Shown piece by piece: positions 45,701-57,098 of a stretch of 64,000 bases of DNA. The stretch is taken from assembly GCF_017562075.2 (NCBI RefSeq), contig NC_054083.1:40655255-40719254 (forward strand). Direction: 5' to 3'. The notes beneath the pieces were generated by a model, which was given only the letters and a program-made list of their open reading frames with translations, was not told the DNA's origin and ran no database searches. Position 1 is the stretch's first letter; the number at the start of each line of letters is the position of its first letter. This stretch comes from Anopheles merus. Its lineage: Eukaryota > Arthropoda > Insecta > Diptera > Culicidae. Made by a program: the position numbers and the translations under genes.

Positions 45701-48700
45701 TCGGTGTAGCATAAAAGTGGACATTGGCAATGGAAGTTGATGTTTTAGCCACTTTAGCAGCGAAAGGCTCACTAAAACAAAAACACGTCTCTCTGTGCCT
45801 GCTGTGTGCAGTCGCATCAATCTCAACACCAAAAAAGGCAATGTGAAGACGGATTTGTCTCTACGCAGAGTCGGTGAGGCTGCGTACGATGAGACGCCGT
45901 ACCACGCAAGGCCACCACGGAATCACTCACCCAAGACACGGAGGGGGGGGGGGTTTGTTTGGTAATGATTGTGCGGTTGGGCGACGGTAACGTGTCGTGT
46001 GATATATTTGGAAATGAGTATAGCTTGAGGAGGATCTCTCTCTTAATTGGTACACATAAACAACAACAACAACAACAACAAACACCGCTTTTGATGATCA
46101 AGCACGATCGTGTATTGCAGCTTAAAACGTGATCTACTTCAGAAAATTGTTTTATTTCATCTTATCCAACCTCCGCGGATGATCGGTTTTTTAGTTGGTG
46201 CTGATCGGAAGAAGTTGGGTGAAGGAGGTAGAGGAATCTAGTATCCAGTATCAATCACCATGACGCGCCGAATGATGTGTAAAAAGATCCGCGGGCATCT
46301 CAGCAAGCGCGTTTCAATTTCCGCACTACGTTTGAGCCTCCTCTCCCTCTATGGTGTGGTGGTGGTTACGCAACGGAACCGCGCAACGGATTATTGTTTG
46401 TGGTGCGTAAGGAACACACGAACGTGCGTGATTTTTCTACCAATTAAAACACCACAAACACGCTGGGAGGGAACGGGACGGGCAGAAGAGTGGAAGAATG
46501 AGTATGTGGAAGAAGAGCTTTTGAAGCCTTAGCCGGCCGTAGCGTAACCCTTAAGCGGATGGAAAATGTAGCAGATAATTCAATCTAACGAAGAAACTGT
46601 GGGCCCGCGGGCTCGTTGGTTGGCTGCCCATCTGAGGGCGGAGGGAGGGAAAACTCACTTTTATTGAACGTTTGTTATGTGGCGGTGGCGGTGGTTTGTG
46701 GGTAAAATTTGATGTGTTGAGTACGTCCGGCAGCTGGCAGTTTGTAGTGGCGATGGTAGAGTTAGTTCGGTGTTCTCGCTTTTATTTGTGCCGACGATCG
46801 AAAGTATATCGAATTACCTTCCCCACCTTTGAATAGGATTGGTGGATATGATGCGGTGGAGAGAAAAAAAAACGGGAAACTAAACAAGTACCCTTCGCAT
46901 GGTCTTTATCTGAAGCGTTTGGTGAAGCGTTTTATTTGATTATTCCATTCCGATCAATAATGCACGCAGAACACAGAACGATGAAAATAGGATGCAAATT
47001 GGGAAAGAATCGTTCAACACAAACTGCAAACGAAATGCTATGAATTCTTAATCTTTTTAGATCGGCAAAAGTGTTGTTTAATGACACATGTGGTGACAAT
47101 TTACTATTAAATTATTATTGTATATCTTTATGACCGGTTTGAAATGCTTATGTTCTGTTCTTTCCATTGGCCTCAGCTCCTTACTGATCAGCTTGTGTCT
47201 TTAGCTCCAACACTCATCAAAACACCCTAGTACTGTGTCTCATTTAGTATGTCCAGTGTGCGTCGATGTTAGCGTGCCCGCTGACATTCCATGACATCAG
47301 GGCAGGTCACAATGACGACCCCAACCCCTAATACCGCAGCTCAGCAGTGGACGGGCTCTTAATGATGGTCGCCACGAATTGTGTCCCATTAACGCCACAT
47401 GCTCTTTGACACCTTTTTTATGATGGTAATTGTAGTTTTGTCTGGTGTCAGTGCCATCGGGCTTATCCATCACCCAACACCGGATTATCTTATGGCTGTG
47501 TTGGGCCGAGAAAATTGCAACTACTTACAGCCTATTACAGTGGCTGGACTGCTGGATACGCTGGAACTAGTTCACGCTATGCTTTGTTTTCTATGTACTG
47601 CTCTGTCTGCGTATTACTGAAGGCCATTGCACTGTTACCACAATTGTATAATTGGTTTATTGTAGCTCTGCTATGGAGTAGACATGTAAACAACACTCTT
47701 CTTCTTCCTTCAATTACAGTGGACTGTTGAGTAGTGATGGGAAAAATGAAGATTTCGTCGGAATCGATTTCGACATGCTTCGAAGTCCAGAATCGATTTC
47801 GGAATTGCGTCCAAAATCAAAATTGGCTTCGAAACTGATTCAGTTTCGGCATCTCCTGCTGCTAAGTATTGATAGCCGCATTGATAGAAATGAAAATTTA
47901 TTTGTAAACGATCCATCCAAGAACTAATTCTCATTCCGGAGCTAATTCCATTTCTGGAATCAATCCTGTTTCCGTTACCGGAGCAAATTGCAATTCCCAG
48001 CTCAATTCCGATTCTGACTCCAGAGCCGATTCCGATCTCGGAACAGATTCCAGAGCCGACTTCGGAATCTGCTCCGGAGTCGACTCCGGATACGGCTCTG
48101 AAATCAGTTCGAACATTGGAATCGGCTCCGGAATTGATTCCAAACACGGAATCGGAATCGGGAAGCTCCGAATCCGAGCTCCCACCACTACTATTGACCA
48201 TACACTAGACCTACTAAATCTATTCTTCTTTTCTTTCCCCTCTCCCCTCTCCTTTTCCTTGATGGCAGGTGGTGGCCGTTTCTTCGATCCGCGCACCAAG
48301 CAAAGCTTCAAGTTCGACCACCTGCGCAAGGAAGCGTCCGATCTGCAGAACCACGACGGCGACCACACGTCCGAGCAGTGGCGCGCGATGCTGGACATCG
48401 AGACGCTCACATACTCCGCCAACCACTACCGCAACGGGTCCTGCTCGGTGTTCGGCCGAACGGTGAACGGGCAGATCACGCTCAACGTCTGCATCGAGGA
48501 CCACCAGTTTCAGCCGAAAAACTTCTGGAACGGCCGGTGGCGCTCCGTGTGGGCGATCACGTTCCCCGCGACCGGGGGCGGCACGGCCGAGCTGAAGGGT
48601 TCGCTCAAGCTGCAGGTGCACTACTACGAGGACGGCAACGTGCAGCTGGTGTCGGCGAAGGACTGCCGCGAGACGGTGCCGATCACGAACGAGGCCAACA

Positions 48701-48891
48701 CGGCGAAGGAAATCATACGACTGATCGAGGAGAGCGAGCACGACTACCAGACGGCAATATCGGAAAACTATCAGACGATGTCCGATACGACGTTCAAGGC
48801 GCTCCGGCGGCAGCTGCCCGTAACGCGAACGAAAATCGACTGGAGCAAGATCGTATCGTACAGTATCGGTAAGGAGCTGAAGACGCAATAA
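42713..48891 (+). CDS. cpa: F-actin capping protein subunit alpha
   Basis: Two coding exons, 42713-42959 and 48269-48891. They are joined through a split glycine codon (G|GT; donor GTAAGT, acceptor GATGGCAG) and give 289 residues, close to the usual 286. Exon 1 encodes the N-terminal region, MADVDDVISDQDKIRIASDF. Exon 2 begins GGRFFDPRTKQSFKFDHLRK, the highly conserved capping alpha block, and continues through FWNGRWRSVW and LQVHYYEDGNVQLVS. It ends with the amphipathic C-terminal tentacle (TKIDWSKIVSYSIGKELKTQ) that binds the actin barbed end. The product pairs with the beta subunit to cap actin filaments in the cytoplasm. The start ATG follows ACAGAAACA. The 5.3-kb intron carries two transposon remnants. 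The stop codon lies inside an AATAAA hexamer (48887-48892). Identification is by recognisable conserved blocks. Confidence 0.96.
44567..44757. mobile_element. Truncated copy of the 200-bp TIR element
   Basis: It starts CAGGGGTTTGCAGGAGTTCT and continues TAGTTGTGGGACACTTT, matching the left terminal repeat of the element at 50341 with scattered differences. A weaker match near the end (GAAGTTCACTTCC) corresponds to the internal right part of that element. The right terminal repeat with GTGTCCCAC is missing, so this copy is broken and its right border is approximate. Confidence 0.55.
46060..46084. repeat. (CAA)n microsatellite
   Basis: Eight CAA units within the capping protein intron. Confidence 0.9.
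47732..48190. mobile_element. hAT-like foldback element, divergent family, in capping protein intron
   Basis: A 459-bp element beginning TAGTGATG and ending CACCACTA (one mismatch to the inverted end). It is flanked by CTGTTGAG and CTATTGAC, a 6/8 match to an 8-bp duplication. The arms consist of degenerate GGAATCGATTTCG- and GATTCCGGA-type units on either side of a unique core near 47860-47920. The core differs from the elements at 17981 and 25201, so this is a second family with the same architecture. It lies 78 bp from the exon 2 acceptor. Confidence 0.6.
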
Positions 48892-50340
48892 AAAGCGCAA
48901 AAGCGGGCGCGCTGCCTTCCCCTCCTTTCCCGGACATACACACACGCTGCAGACGGCGGGGGCAGTCTGGCGAGGTCGGTCGGATACGGCAGAACACGCG
49001 ACATATAAATAAGGAACTAAGGCGTATGCGCCTGTTAAAGGGCAAGGGCGCGCGAAACACGAGGAAAGTTAAAAAGGGAATGCGAACTAGAAAAATGAGG
49101 CGACAAGGTGAAGCTTTTTTTCTTCTTCTTTTTGTTTGTTAATTTCGTACGTACAAGATGATAGCAAGATCCCCTCCCCGTGCGCAATGCTAATGGAGTA
49201 TCAGCAATGGAAGGTTCCGCAGCGAGAGAGAAAGAGAGATCCGCAAACACGCACGAAGGACCAGAGTTCTTTCAAAAACTAGTATTCAAAAGCGCCGTTT
49301 GAAATATGATAAGGGGAAGTAGTGGAGCGATAGTAGCCCCCATACACGATGCGTAACCCATCGTCCACGATCGCCTCTCGTGGTGGTGTTGGTTAATGAT
49401 ATAGGGAACCTGTCCATTCACAGACGATACCGATCTCTGTTCGCTGTCTGTTTGCTGCTTTAGATTCGCGTTTAATTCCCTTTTCCTAGAGCCTGCTTTT
49501 TTGCGATCGATCGAACATCTTGAGACGTTCGTTTTCTATCCTTTTTTTACCTTTTGATTTTATGAACTACTGTGTAAGTAACATTTGTGAATCCATGAGA
49601 AGTAGTAGAACTGTTTAGTGAACAAAAAGGGGCCGTTGAGCGGGGGAGAGAAATTAAAACGATACATTACACAATCACGTGCGCACGATACAACACCCGC
49701 TGGTAGGCAATTTACTAAGAACGAAAGCACACAAACCGACAGACAGACACACATACATTGTAGCGTTACTACAGGAAAAGCGAGTTGGTTAAACGCAACG
49801 GCAAAGCTAAACCGACGCATGGGAAATAAATATCTAAAACGGAAAAAAATAAAAAAAAGACCCACATTAAAACATTAATTACTAATGTCCTTTGGTCCTT
49901 TTTCCCATCTTCTTTTATGCAAAGAAAGCACAGCTGTTGGGAGGGGTGGAAGGAAATGGTCCTTCCGATAATAGTGGACACGATCGTTGATTACTTTTTG
50001 TACGCAGTTTTGCCATTATATTGTACACCTACCCACCACCGCCAATGTTCGGTGGCCATTTGTTAATGGTTAGTTAATGGGGGGGAGGTACGATCGAGCG
50101 CTTCGAATAGAGAGGACAGTGTTAGCACCCGAGCTATGATTTAATAAGCGATTTAATAGAGAAAATAAACGTTGTGGAATGTAGGGCACGACGGATCGAT
50201 CTGTTCAATCCGTTCAATTTGCAAAAAAAAACCCCGTTGAATGTGGTCAATAGTTTATTTGAAAAAAAAAACAAAACAAAACAAAGTGCATTACAATGAA
50301 GTGCTCTGACAAAGATGTGTGCACCGCTTTCCCTGTTAAA
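48892..50340 (+). other. Downstream region and probable 3' UTR of capping protein alpha
   Basis: No gene. Candidate AATAAA signals occur at 48887-48892 (overlapping the stop), 49825-49830 and 49848-49853; the later ones would give a 3' UTR of about 0.95 kb. Confidence 0.45.
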
Positions 50341-50540
50341 CAGGGATTTTCTTGGGTTCTTATAGTTGTGGGACACTTTCTTGACTATTTCTAACTGGAA
50401 TTTAACGCTAACGAAGGGAATCCTATTAGAAATAGGAGAAAGTTGCTACAGAGTTCAATTCCTCTTCACATGTAGTTCATTTCCTTTTAGAAACATTCAA
50501 GAAAGTGTCCCACCACAATGAGTACTTCTGAAAAATCCTG
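50341..50540. mobile_element. 200-bp MITE with 43-bp terminal inverted repeats
   Basis: The left end (CAGGGATTTTCTTGGGTTCT..GTGGGACACTTTCTTG) and the right end (CAAGAAAGTGTCCCAC..AAAAATCCTG) are imperfect inverted repeats of about 43 bp, perfect over the inner 16. TAAA stands immediately outside both ends, a candidate 4-bp target duplication. No coding capacity. A truncated relative is at 44567. The superfamily is uncertain. Confidence 0.7.
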
Positions 50541-50544
50541 TAAA

Positions 50545-51701
50545 GTATATAAGCACGGACGCCACAGAGAAAAAAAACACGCACATTTCCCTTGCAATTT
50601 TGACTAAGCTAATAAAAAAAAAACATACACCTTGCTTATAATTTAATCTCGAGTGTTACAATAAAAATACATGCTTTCGTGAGTGAGTTTTGTTTTCGAT
50701 GCAAAACAAATAGTGCCACACAGACTAGCATCATTTCAACCTGGTGGTACATCTAAGCAAGAGGAGAGGTGTGCTTTGGGGTTGTTTTTTTTTTTACTAA
50801 ATGCATTTAAAAGTAAGACGGAAGAATACATACATGTAAATGAGCTAAAGATACCACCGTTTAGAGTGTTTTTGATTTGATTTGCCATTTTCGTTGGCGC
50901 TGCTATCATTTGCCCGCATAGCACGCGGTAGTGATGGTGGAAAAGGTGGCCAAAAAATGAGGAAAATTCTGAAAACTACTGGAAATGTGTGTTTGTGTAT
51001 GAATTTGTCATGTTTTACTAGAGAAAGGAGAGTGAACGTGAACGAACGCGGTTAACAATGAGAGTATGATCAACGGCAGCAATTATGTGTTAGATATACT
51101 AAAAAAAATCAAATGAAAGTAGAAGAGCAGAAAACAAAAGAGAAAACAGTTTCATCGAATCGAAAAATGCTAGAGGAAGTAATGCAGTAGAAAAGTAGGT
51201 GCAATTATAGAGGTGATTCAGAATCAAAGGAGAGTAGAAGAAGAGGAGGGGTAAATACTACTAAAAGCCAATAAAAACGAATGCAAAAAGCACTATAATA
51301 ACGCTGCCGCACTAACACTCACAGTTACAACAAAAAACAATGGTCAACAGGACATGGAAAGGACAGCCTCTCCCCGGGATAGTGTGGTAGAGGAAAAGCG
51401 GACGCCGTACGTATGTGGATTGTTGCAATGGATAAGGGGAGCGGGGGAAAAGTAATAAAAATAATTGTATATTACTATTACAAAAATATTATATAAATTA
51501 AATAAAATTCATACAAAACCACATACAACACAACCACAACATTCTCCACACACCCACACACACAAATCCACGTCCACTTCATACGATGTTGCTCGTTATG
51601 GTTCGTTATTTTGTGGTATCGGTTTCTACTATTTATTAACTCTACTAAAAACAACGATTGAATGCTTTCTCTACTTACGAAACTACCTTAACGAACGAAC
51701 C
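50545..51701. other. AT-rich intergenic region
   Basis: No gene is seen between the MITE and the COA1-like gene; there are many poly-A and poly-T runs. A lone TAGTGATG at about 50930 has no matching end nearby. Confidence 0.45.
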
Positions 51702-52185
51702 CTACTCTTTGGCTTGACTCTCTTCCGCCCTTATCAACAACCGCCGGTCCGGTTCGTTTTTCAGCTCCAGCTCTGCCCGCCTTATCACCCACCGTTCGTC
51801 CTGCATTTCCGCCCAGAAGTAGTACTTGCCGCGGGTTTTTGGTCCCCTCACCGGTACAGCAAAGCTATCGATTCTGCCGCCGCCGAACTTTCTGCTTTCC
51901 TCTCCGTAATCGAAGCTTAGATCCTTTATCGGCTCACCGAGCAGTTGTATCGCACCTACGGAATGGGGAAGGGAGGCATTTGAATGATAAACCACAAACC
52001 ACCCGGGAACCGTTCCCAACCACTGCCATCATACCCGGATGAGATCGGAGCAGTTTGAGCGATTCTTTGTAGTACGGCTGGCTGCGTATTTTGTCCTCCA
52101 GCTTCACCTTCATTATCATCGCACAAGTAATCCCACCGATCGCTATGTACGTAGCGGTTTTGGTGAGCGTTTTTAAGGATACCAT
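51702..52185 (-). CDS. Coa1: Cytochrome c oxidase assembly factor 1 (COA1)-like protein
   Basis: Two exons on the minus strand, 52185-52035 and 51955-51702. They are split inside a glycine codon (donor GTATGA, acceptor CCGTAG) and encode 134 residues. The start is the ATG at 52185; the frame upstream has no further ATG. A hydrophobic segment near residues 8-25 (TATYIAIGGITCAMIM) is the single membrane span. The rest matches the COA1 pattern: YYKESLKLLRSHPGAIQLLG, then RGPKTRGKYYFWAEMQ, then AELELKN. COA1 proteins sit in the mitochondrial inner membrane and assist early assembly of cytochrome c oxidase and complex I; that role is family knowledge. Confidence 0.8.
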
Positions 52186-52850
52186 GTTGTCGGCGGCTAC
52201 CCACAATTCACTCGTTTTTCTTCCTTACATGCAGCAAAGCAGCAAAACCCGGCAACGGAGTGCAATGTTGTTGTTTACATCAGATCACGTCATTTTTACG
52301 GCTTTTCAGGCTGCGTTTAGCATACCGGGTGCAGTACTTCAAACTAGCTTCTGCAGGGTTCGCTTCATCGTGTGTTCTAAAATTGCATAAACGGTAAAAT
52401 TGAAAGGAAAATAGCACTCAAAATTACTTTGCTTTCTGATTTCATATACTTAGCATGTTTATTTTCAATATATATATATATACTTCTTATAGTTTTTGTT
52501 GTTGCTGTTTGTTATCACTCCCTCCTCTTTCTAGGTTTGCCTAAATTGTTGTTAAACCAGTTTCAGTTGTGTTCATAATACGGCATACATAACCACGTGT
52601 GCAAGTGCTTACATTATCCCGCTTGTTAATTTTTAATCGATTTTCTCCATTCCGCCTTTGCAGCAGAAGACCTGTGTGGTGTATCTACCGCTGTCTCATT
52701 CATCTACGTGTTAGGAGCATGTGTTATTTTTTGCATGTGCTTTTTGCCATCCCGCACATGAGCACACACGATCTGTTTTCCAATCAATCATCCTCACATC
52801 TAGCTTAAATGTAGTAACAACGTTTTTGTTTTGTTTTTTTTTTTCAACAG
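52186..52850. other. Upstream region of the COA1-like gene
   Basis: No supported gene; AT-rich, with a short (TA) run near 52470. It should hold the COA1 promoter and possibly an intron of the gene that owns the exon at 52851. Confidence 0.4.
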
Positions 52851-52912
52851 TCCGTTACAGGAGCTACGGAGCCAGCGTGCGCAACGACCCGTTCGCCCCC
52901 GTTCCTTCTTAG
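52851..52912 (+). CDS. Possible terminal coding exon, unidentified
   Basis: A long pyrimidine tract ending TTTTTTTTTCAACAG is followed by 2 + 60 bases reading RYRSYGASVRNDPFAPVPS and TAG. The exon is GC-rich with a C/G-ending codon bias like the verified exons and unlike the AT-rich flanks. The preceding exon was not found and the protein is not recognised. It would belong to a plus-strand gene whose other exons lie upstream. Confidence 0.4.
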
Positions 52913-54061
52913 AGTAGTGTTAGGCAAAAAAGGGAAAGAAGAAAACAGTGTCGAAAATACAACAGGAATAATTTGCCACTATGTAAATATACCTTACTAA
53001 ATCAAAAGGGGCCTGGGGCAAATTTGGATATAATAACCTGCCAGACAAAAGGGATAGGTTGGGGGATGGGTGATACCTTACAACCTAGTTTAGCAAAGCT
53101 TACAAAGTAATTATTAACGTTCCGTTTCCACCGCACGCAACTGATATAACACTGCGCACGGCTACTAGAGCTCTTTACACCTACATTTCGCGACGTTTTT
53201 TTTCACAAATTCGATTTCGTGCCCGTGTACAGCCAAAAATTGACTAAATAAAAAGCAGCAACCCCTGTCCAGCTGACCTGCAATGTTTTCAAAACCGTAA
53301 ACCATTGATAAATTTGATAGAGTTGTGTGTGTTGTGTGTGAACTGTGAGTGAACCGAACCGAGTGGGCATCGATCATTTCGCACTGAAGTGTCTTTCCCA
53401 GCCTGCTGCTGCTTGCCTCATCGAAATTGTCGATGAAATTCCGCTCAAACCACCTCGGACGGGTGGATTTTGTCATACAGCAACGCCAAAAGTGTATGCT
53501 CATGCATCCCAGCCAGCCATGCGATTTGCGCTACCTACCGTTCCCTACATCGTTTTTTTCTGTTGCCCGTTTCCATTTTCAAGCCGGAGTTGCAACGATT
53601 TTAGTAACGATCGTGTGCCATTGATTTTAAAATCCTTCTTTCCTGTTTCCTATCGAACCGCTCAGTATGCAACTGAATTGCTGCACCTTTCTTTTTCACC
53701 CAAAGGTGCGTGCTTTCAACTTGCCCAGCTCTTAGTAAGGGATAATTCGTTTCCTATATAACAGAAAATAAGAAACATTTCGTAATATATATATGCTACC
53801 GCACGCTCGCTTTACGTCCGATTCATCACTTTTATCCTGCACACCTCCACAAACGCTCCCGTGTGCTCCTGGTGCCTGCAATTGGTGCTCGTGTGTAGTA
53901 TCAGCTAGCTTTCGCTCTCCTTTTTCCTTTAACATCTAACTCCATTGCTTCTTACTTTTGCCTCGTAACCACCAAAACGGCGCGCAACATGGACGTATGG
54001 ACCAGCGCAGCGGAGGCTTCAAGAGCAAATTGGCGTATTATAAATGGCGCATTGCCGCCGC
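52913..54061. other. Intergenic region, 3' side of VPS26
   Basis: No gene is supported. AT-rich to mixed DNA; it should contain the VPS26 3' UTR on the minus strand. Confidence 0.4.
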
Positions 54062-57000
54062 TTATTCGAGCACTGGCTTTCGAGGTTTGGCCGGTTTCGC
54101 CGCCAATGGGGGCGGTGATGAAGCAGAGCTCGACACTGCCGTGGCTGCTGTCGCCGTAGGCGGCACCGGGCTTGTCGTAGTGGTGGTGCTGCTGCTGCTT
54201 GCATTGACCTCCGTACTCGTCACTTCCGGCATGGGCGCAGTCTCTTCGTCCTGCTGCTGCTGCTGCTCGATGTCCCTGCTGCTTGCCGAGACTCCGGTTT
54301 CATCGTCGGCCGCTTCCTCGCCCGCCATTGGTTTCGTTATCGAGCTGCTCACCGTCGGCGAGGAGGTCGGATCAGCAGCCACGATCGTCGCTGGGGCGGC
54401 GGCTACGTTCGCCGACGGGTTGCTGCTGCTGGCCGCATTGAAACTCAAATCGTTCGCATCGAACAGGGAGGACGTTTCCTCGTCCGTCGTTTGCGATATC
54501 GAGGCGGCACCATCGCCGGCCTCCCGGTGCAGATGCTGCTGCGCCGACTGGGGCTGCTGGGCCGGCTGGGTCTGTTGCTGCTGCGGCTGCTGCTGCTCAG
54601 GCAGCGAATCTTCATCCGGTTCGACGTGTAGGGGCATTTCACCCGGCTTCAAGTTGCTGTTTACCGAGCGAGAGCTGTTGTCTTGCTGCGCATCGTCGCT
54701 ACGCTGTCGCACCGCCGGTTTAGGTCGTAAATCTACCAACAAAAAAAAAAGAACACAAGCCAAAATAAGCAATCACACCCTCATACAAGCAATCAACATC
54801 GCCAGAACCGTACATACCCGCCTGCGAATTGTCCTCCGTAAACAGTCCCATAATTGGATTGGAATCGTCCGAACGCTTCAGCCCGCCGACACTGTCCTCA
54901 TCGGCACTACCGTCCCCGAGCAGTCCGCCAGCACCGGCCGCAGCGCCCCCCAAGCCGGACGGCAGCTCCTTCGAGGCGAGCGAGCTCATCGTGCCCTGCC
55001 CGACGAGATGGTGAGGTATGTGCGGGTTATTGCTCGAGCCCGTCGCTGCCACCAGCTGGCCCGGCATCAGCCCGGCCGCACCGCCCTGGGCCGCGGCAAT
55101 GGCGGCCGCCTGCGACGGCGTGAGCGATTTGCGCGTCTTTTCCGCCTTGCGCCAGAGCGTGATTTCCTGCTGTTTGAAGTACCGCCGGTCTTCGGTGTCA
55201 ATTAGCACCAGATTGAGGAAGTAGCGGACCGAGAACTTCTTGTTAATCTCGCGCATCGTCACGGTGAGGTCGTACCCGGCGAGAAACACCCGGATCGGTA
55301 TGCTTTCACCCTTCACCGGCGACCCGTCCATGATTTCGTACTTGGCGATAATTTCGTTCTCCGTGTACATGTTAGGTCCTGCATGAGGGGGGAGAAGGGA
55401 TGTTGGGCGGAATGAAAAACGTGTCTCGTGTATTAGCAAAACAGCGGAATGTGGAATGTGTGTAAAGCGTGGAAAAACAAAAACCAAAACGTAACTCACC
55501 CGAACCAGTCTGTTCCCGCTTGATGATGGCTATTTCCATGTGTTTAATCTTAATGCGCACCAGCAGAAAATAGATTTTGCCCACAATCACATCCTTTAAG
55601 TGGTACCTGTAGCAAAGGGACAGAAAGAGACAGGCGTTAAAAAGAAGCATTCTCGTATGAATTCCCTTTTCCTCCCTCGGGACTCACTTGCTCTTGTTGT
55701 ACTCGAACTCGATGTGCAAACAGTCCTCGATGCCCACCTCCATCTTGATTGGACTGTTCGTGTCCGGATAGCTCGACAGCGTATGCACCGCAATGTCCAC
55801 CTCCCGCACGATATCACTCAGCCGGCGCACAATCGTCACCCGCAGGAAGTATCTGGCAGTAGGTAGTAGTAACAGTAAAATATCGCATAAATCGTACAGC
55901 AAACAACAGTGGCAAGCTCAATGCACTGCAAATCCTACCGTAATCGAACGTTCGAGCCGACGTACACCTCGTACGGTTTCTCCACGTTCGCAAACTCGAA
56001 CGGATATGACGTGTTCTGGATGAGGTCGCCCGGCCGGGCCAGCTCGCGCACCAGGCTCAGAAAGTCGTGATGATTGCCCCTATCGTAATACAATTCAATT
56101 TGACCTGTAACGAACGGGCACAGCACCGTAACGAAACGATTTAGCCGGGAGAAGAAGAAGACGCTTGTTGTTGCTGCGCGCTGCTGTGTTCGCAAACACA
56201 CACACACACAACGCAGATTCATTTATCGAATGGCGCAAACCCTTGCGTCGCCCGCGGAGGACTGGTTTAATTTATGTGTATTAATATCTTGGTGGTGGGC
56301 TGAAAAGTCAACAAATTGATAAAACTGCCTGCCACTAGCTGTTACAGAGGGAGCGATGATGATGACGTCCGCCGTTTGGCCTAGCTGCTCTGATAAGAAT
56401 GCTCCGGCCGTGAGCTTCCCGCCCAATAAGCATATCGTTTTTTATATCCGAATTCCAACAATGTCCGTGGGCGAAGAAATGCACCGACAGAAACCAATTG
56501 GCCGGAATTGATATGTAGGTCTAATTCGACTTTAAAAAAAAAAAGGTATCGAAACCAACAAAATCAAGTCAAATCTGTTTTGCTCTTTACGCGAAATTGG
56601 CACAAACCAGCGTTTGGCGCAAACACATACACACGCTAGCCTCGAAACCCTCCCTCCTCGGTGCAGTGATATGACCAGCGACGGGGTTGGCACACACACA
56701 CACACACAGCGATTGGTGGTGGATCGTTGCGCATCCATACAAATAACGCACAGCAGCAGCGGCGGCGGCGGCGGCGGCGGCAGCATACTCACCGATAAGC
56801 TCGATTTTGATACCCTGGTGTTCCAGCTTGCTGCCCGGTTTTTTGAGCGTAATGTTCACCTTTCCGCCCACCGTTTCGCCGTCGTAGTACAGCAGGTACT
56901 TGTCCTTCTTGCCGTCCTCTGTTTTGATTTCCGCCTGCTGCCGGTTTTCGGCCCCATCGAACACGACGTCGATGTCGGCCGACTGGCCAAACCGGAGGAA

Positions 57001-57098
57001 ATTCTAGAAGGCGGAGGAAAAGACCCGGAAAACCATTTAGCATCATTGTTGATCCAGCAGGAGCGCTTCGAGCAGTTTGCTAGTGCAAGGATTACCAT
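54062..57098 (-). CDS. Vps26: Vacuolar protein sorting-associated protein 26 (retromer subunit)
   Basis: Coding exons in transcript order: a probable initiator exon ending at ATG 57098-57096, then 57003-56793, 56104-55939, 55852-55688, 55606-55500, 55378-54818 and 54732-54062. All phases agree and give about 627 residues. The core matches VPS26 throughout: NFLRFGQSADI, KYLLYYDGETVGGKV, KLEHQGIKIELIG, GQIELYYDRGNHHDF, YHLKDVIVGKIYFLLVRIKI, FSVRYFLNLVLIDTEDRRYF. An in-frame TAG directly precedes the NFLRF exon, so the ATG must come from an upstream exon; ATG|GTAATC at 57096 is the best candidate but is not proven. Residues beyond about 302 form a 325-residue tail rich in Ser, Ala, Gln, Pro and Thr, absent from the 327-residue human protein. 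VPS26 is the arrestin-fold subunit of the retromer, which recycles cargo from endosomes. Confidence 0.93.
56751..56784. repeat. (CAG)/(CGG) triplet repeat in a VPS26 intron
   Basis: Four CAG units followed by about eight CGG units, just inside the intron next to the donor of the NFLRF exon. Confidence 0.85.

Larger units (their letters stand above)
42960..48268 (+). other. Intron 1 of the capping protein alpha gene
   Basis: A 5.3-kb intron with no credible nested gene. It contains a truncated MITE at 44567, a (CAA)n at 46060-46084 and a foldback element at 47732 that ends only 78 bp before the acceptor. Confidence 0.85.

Noticed and set aside
47399..47620. 73-codon frame in the cpa intron
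   Set aside because: No recognised family and no support beyond an open frame; intronic.
50929..50937. Lone TAGTGATGG
   Set aside because: No matching CATCACTA end within a reasonable distance; probably chance.
53958..55205. 415-codon frame on the plus strand
   Set aside because: Antisense to VPS26 exons 6 and 7; the poly-Cys and poly-Val composition comes from the complement of Gln and Ser codons.
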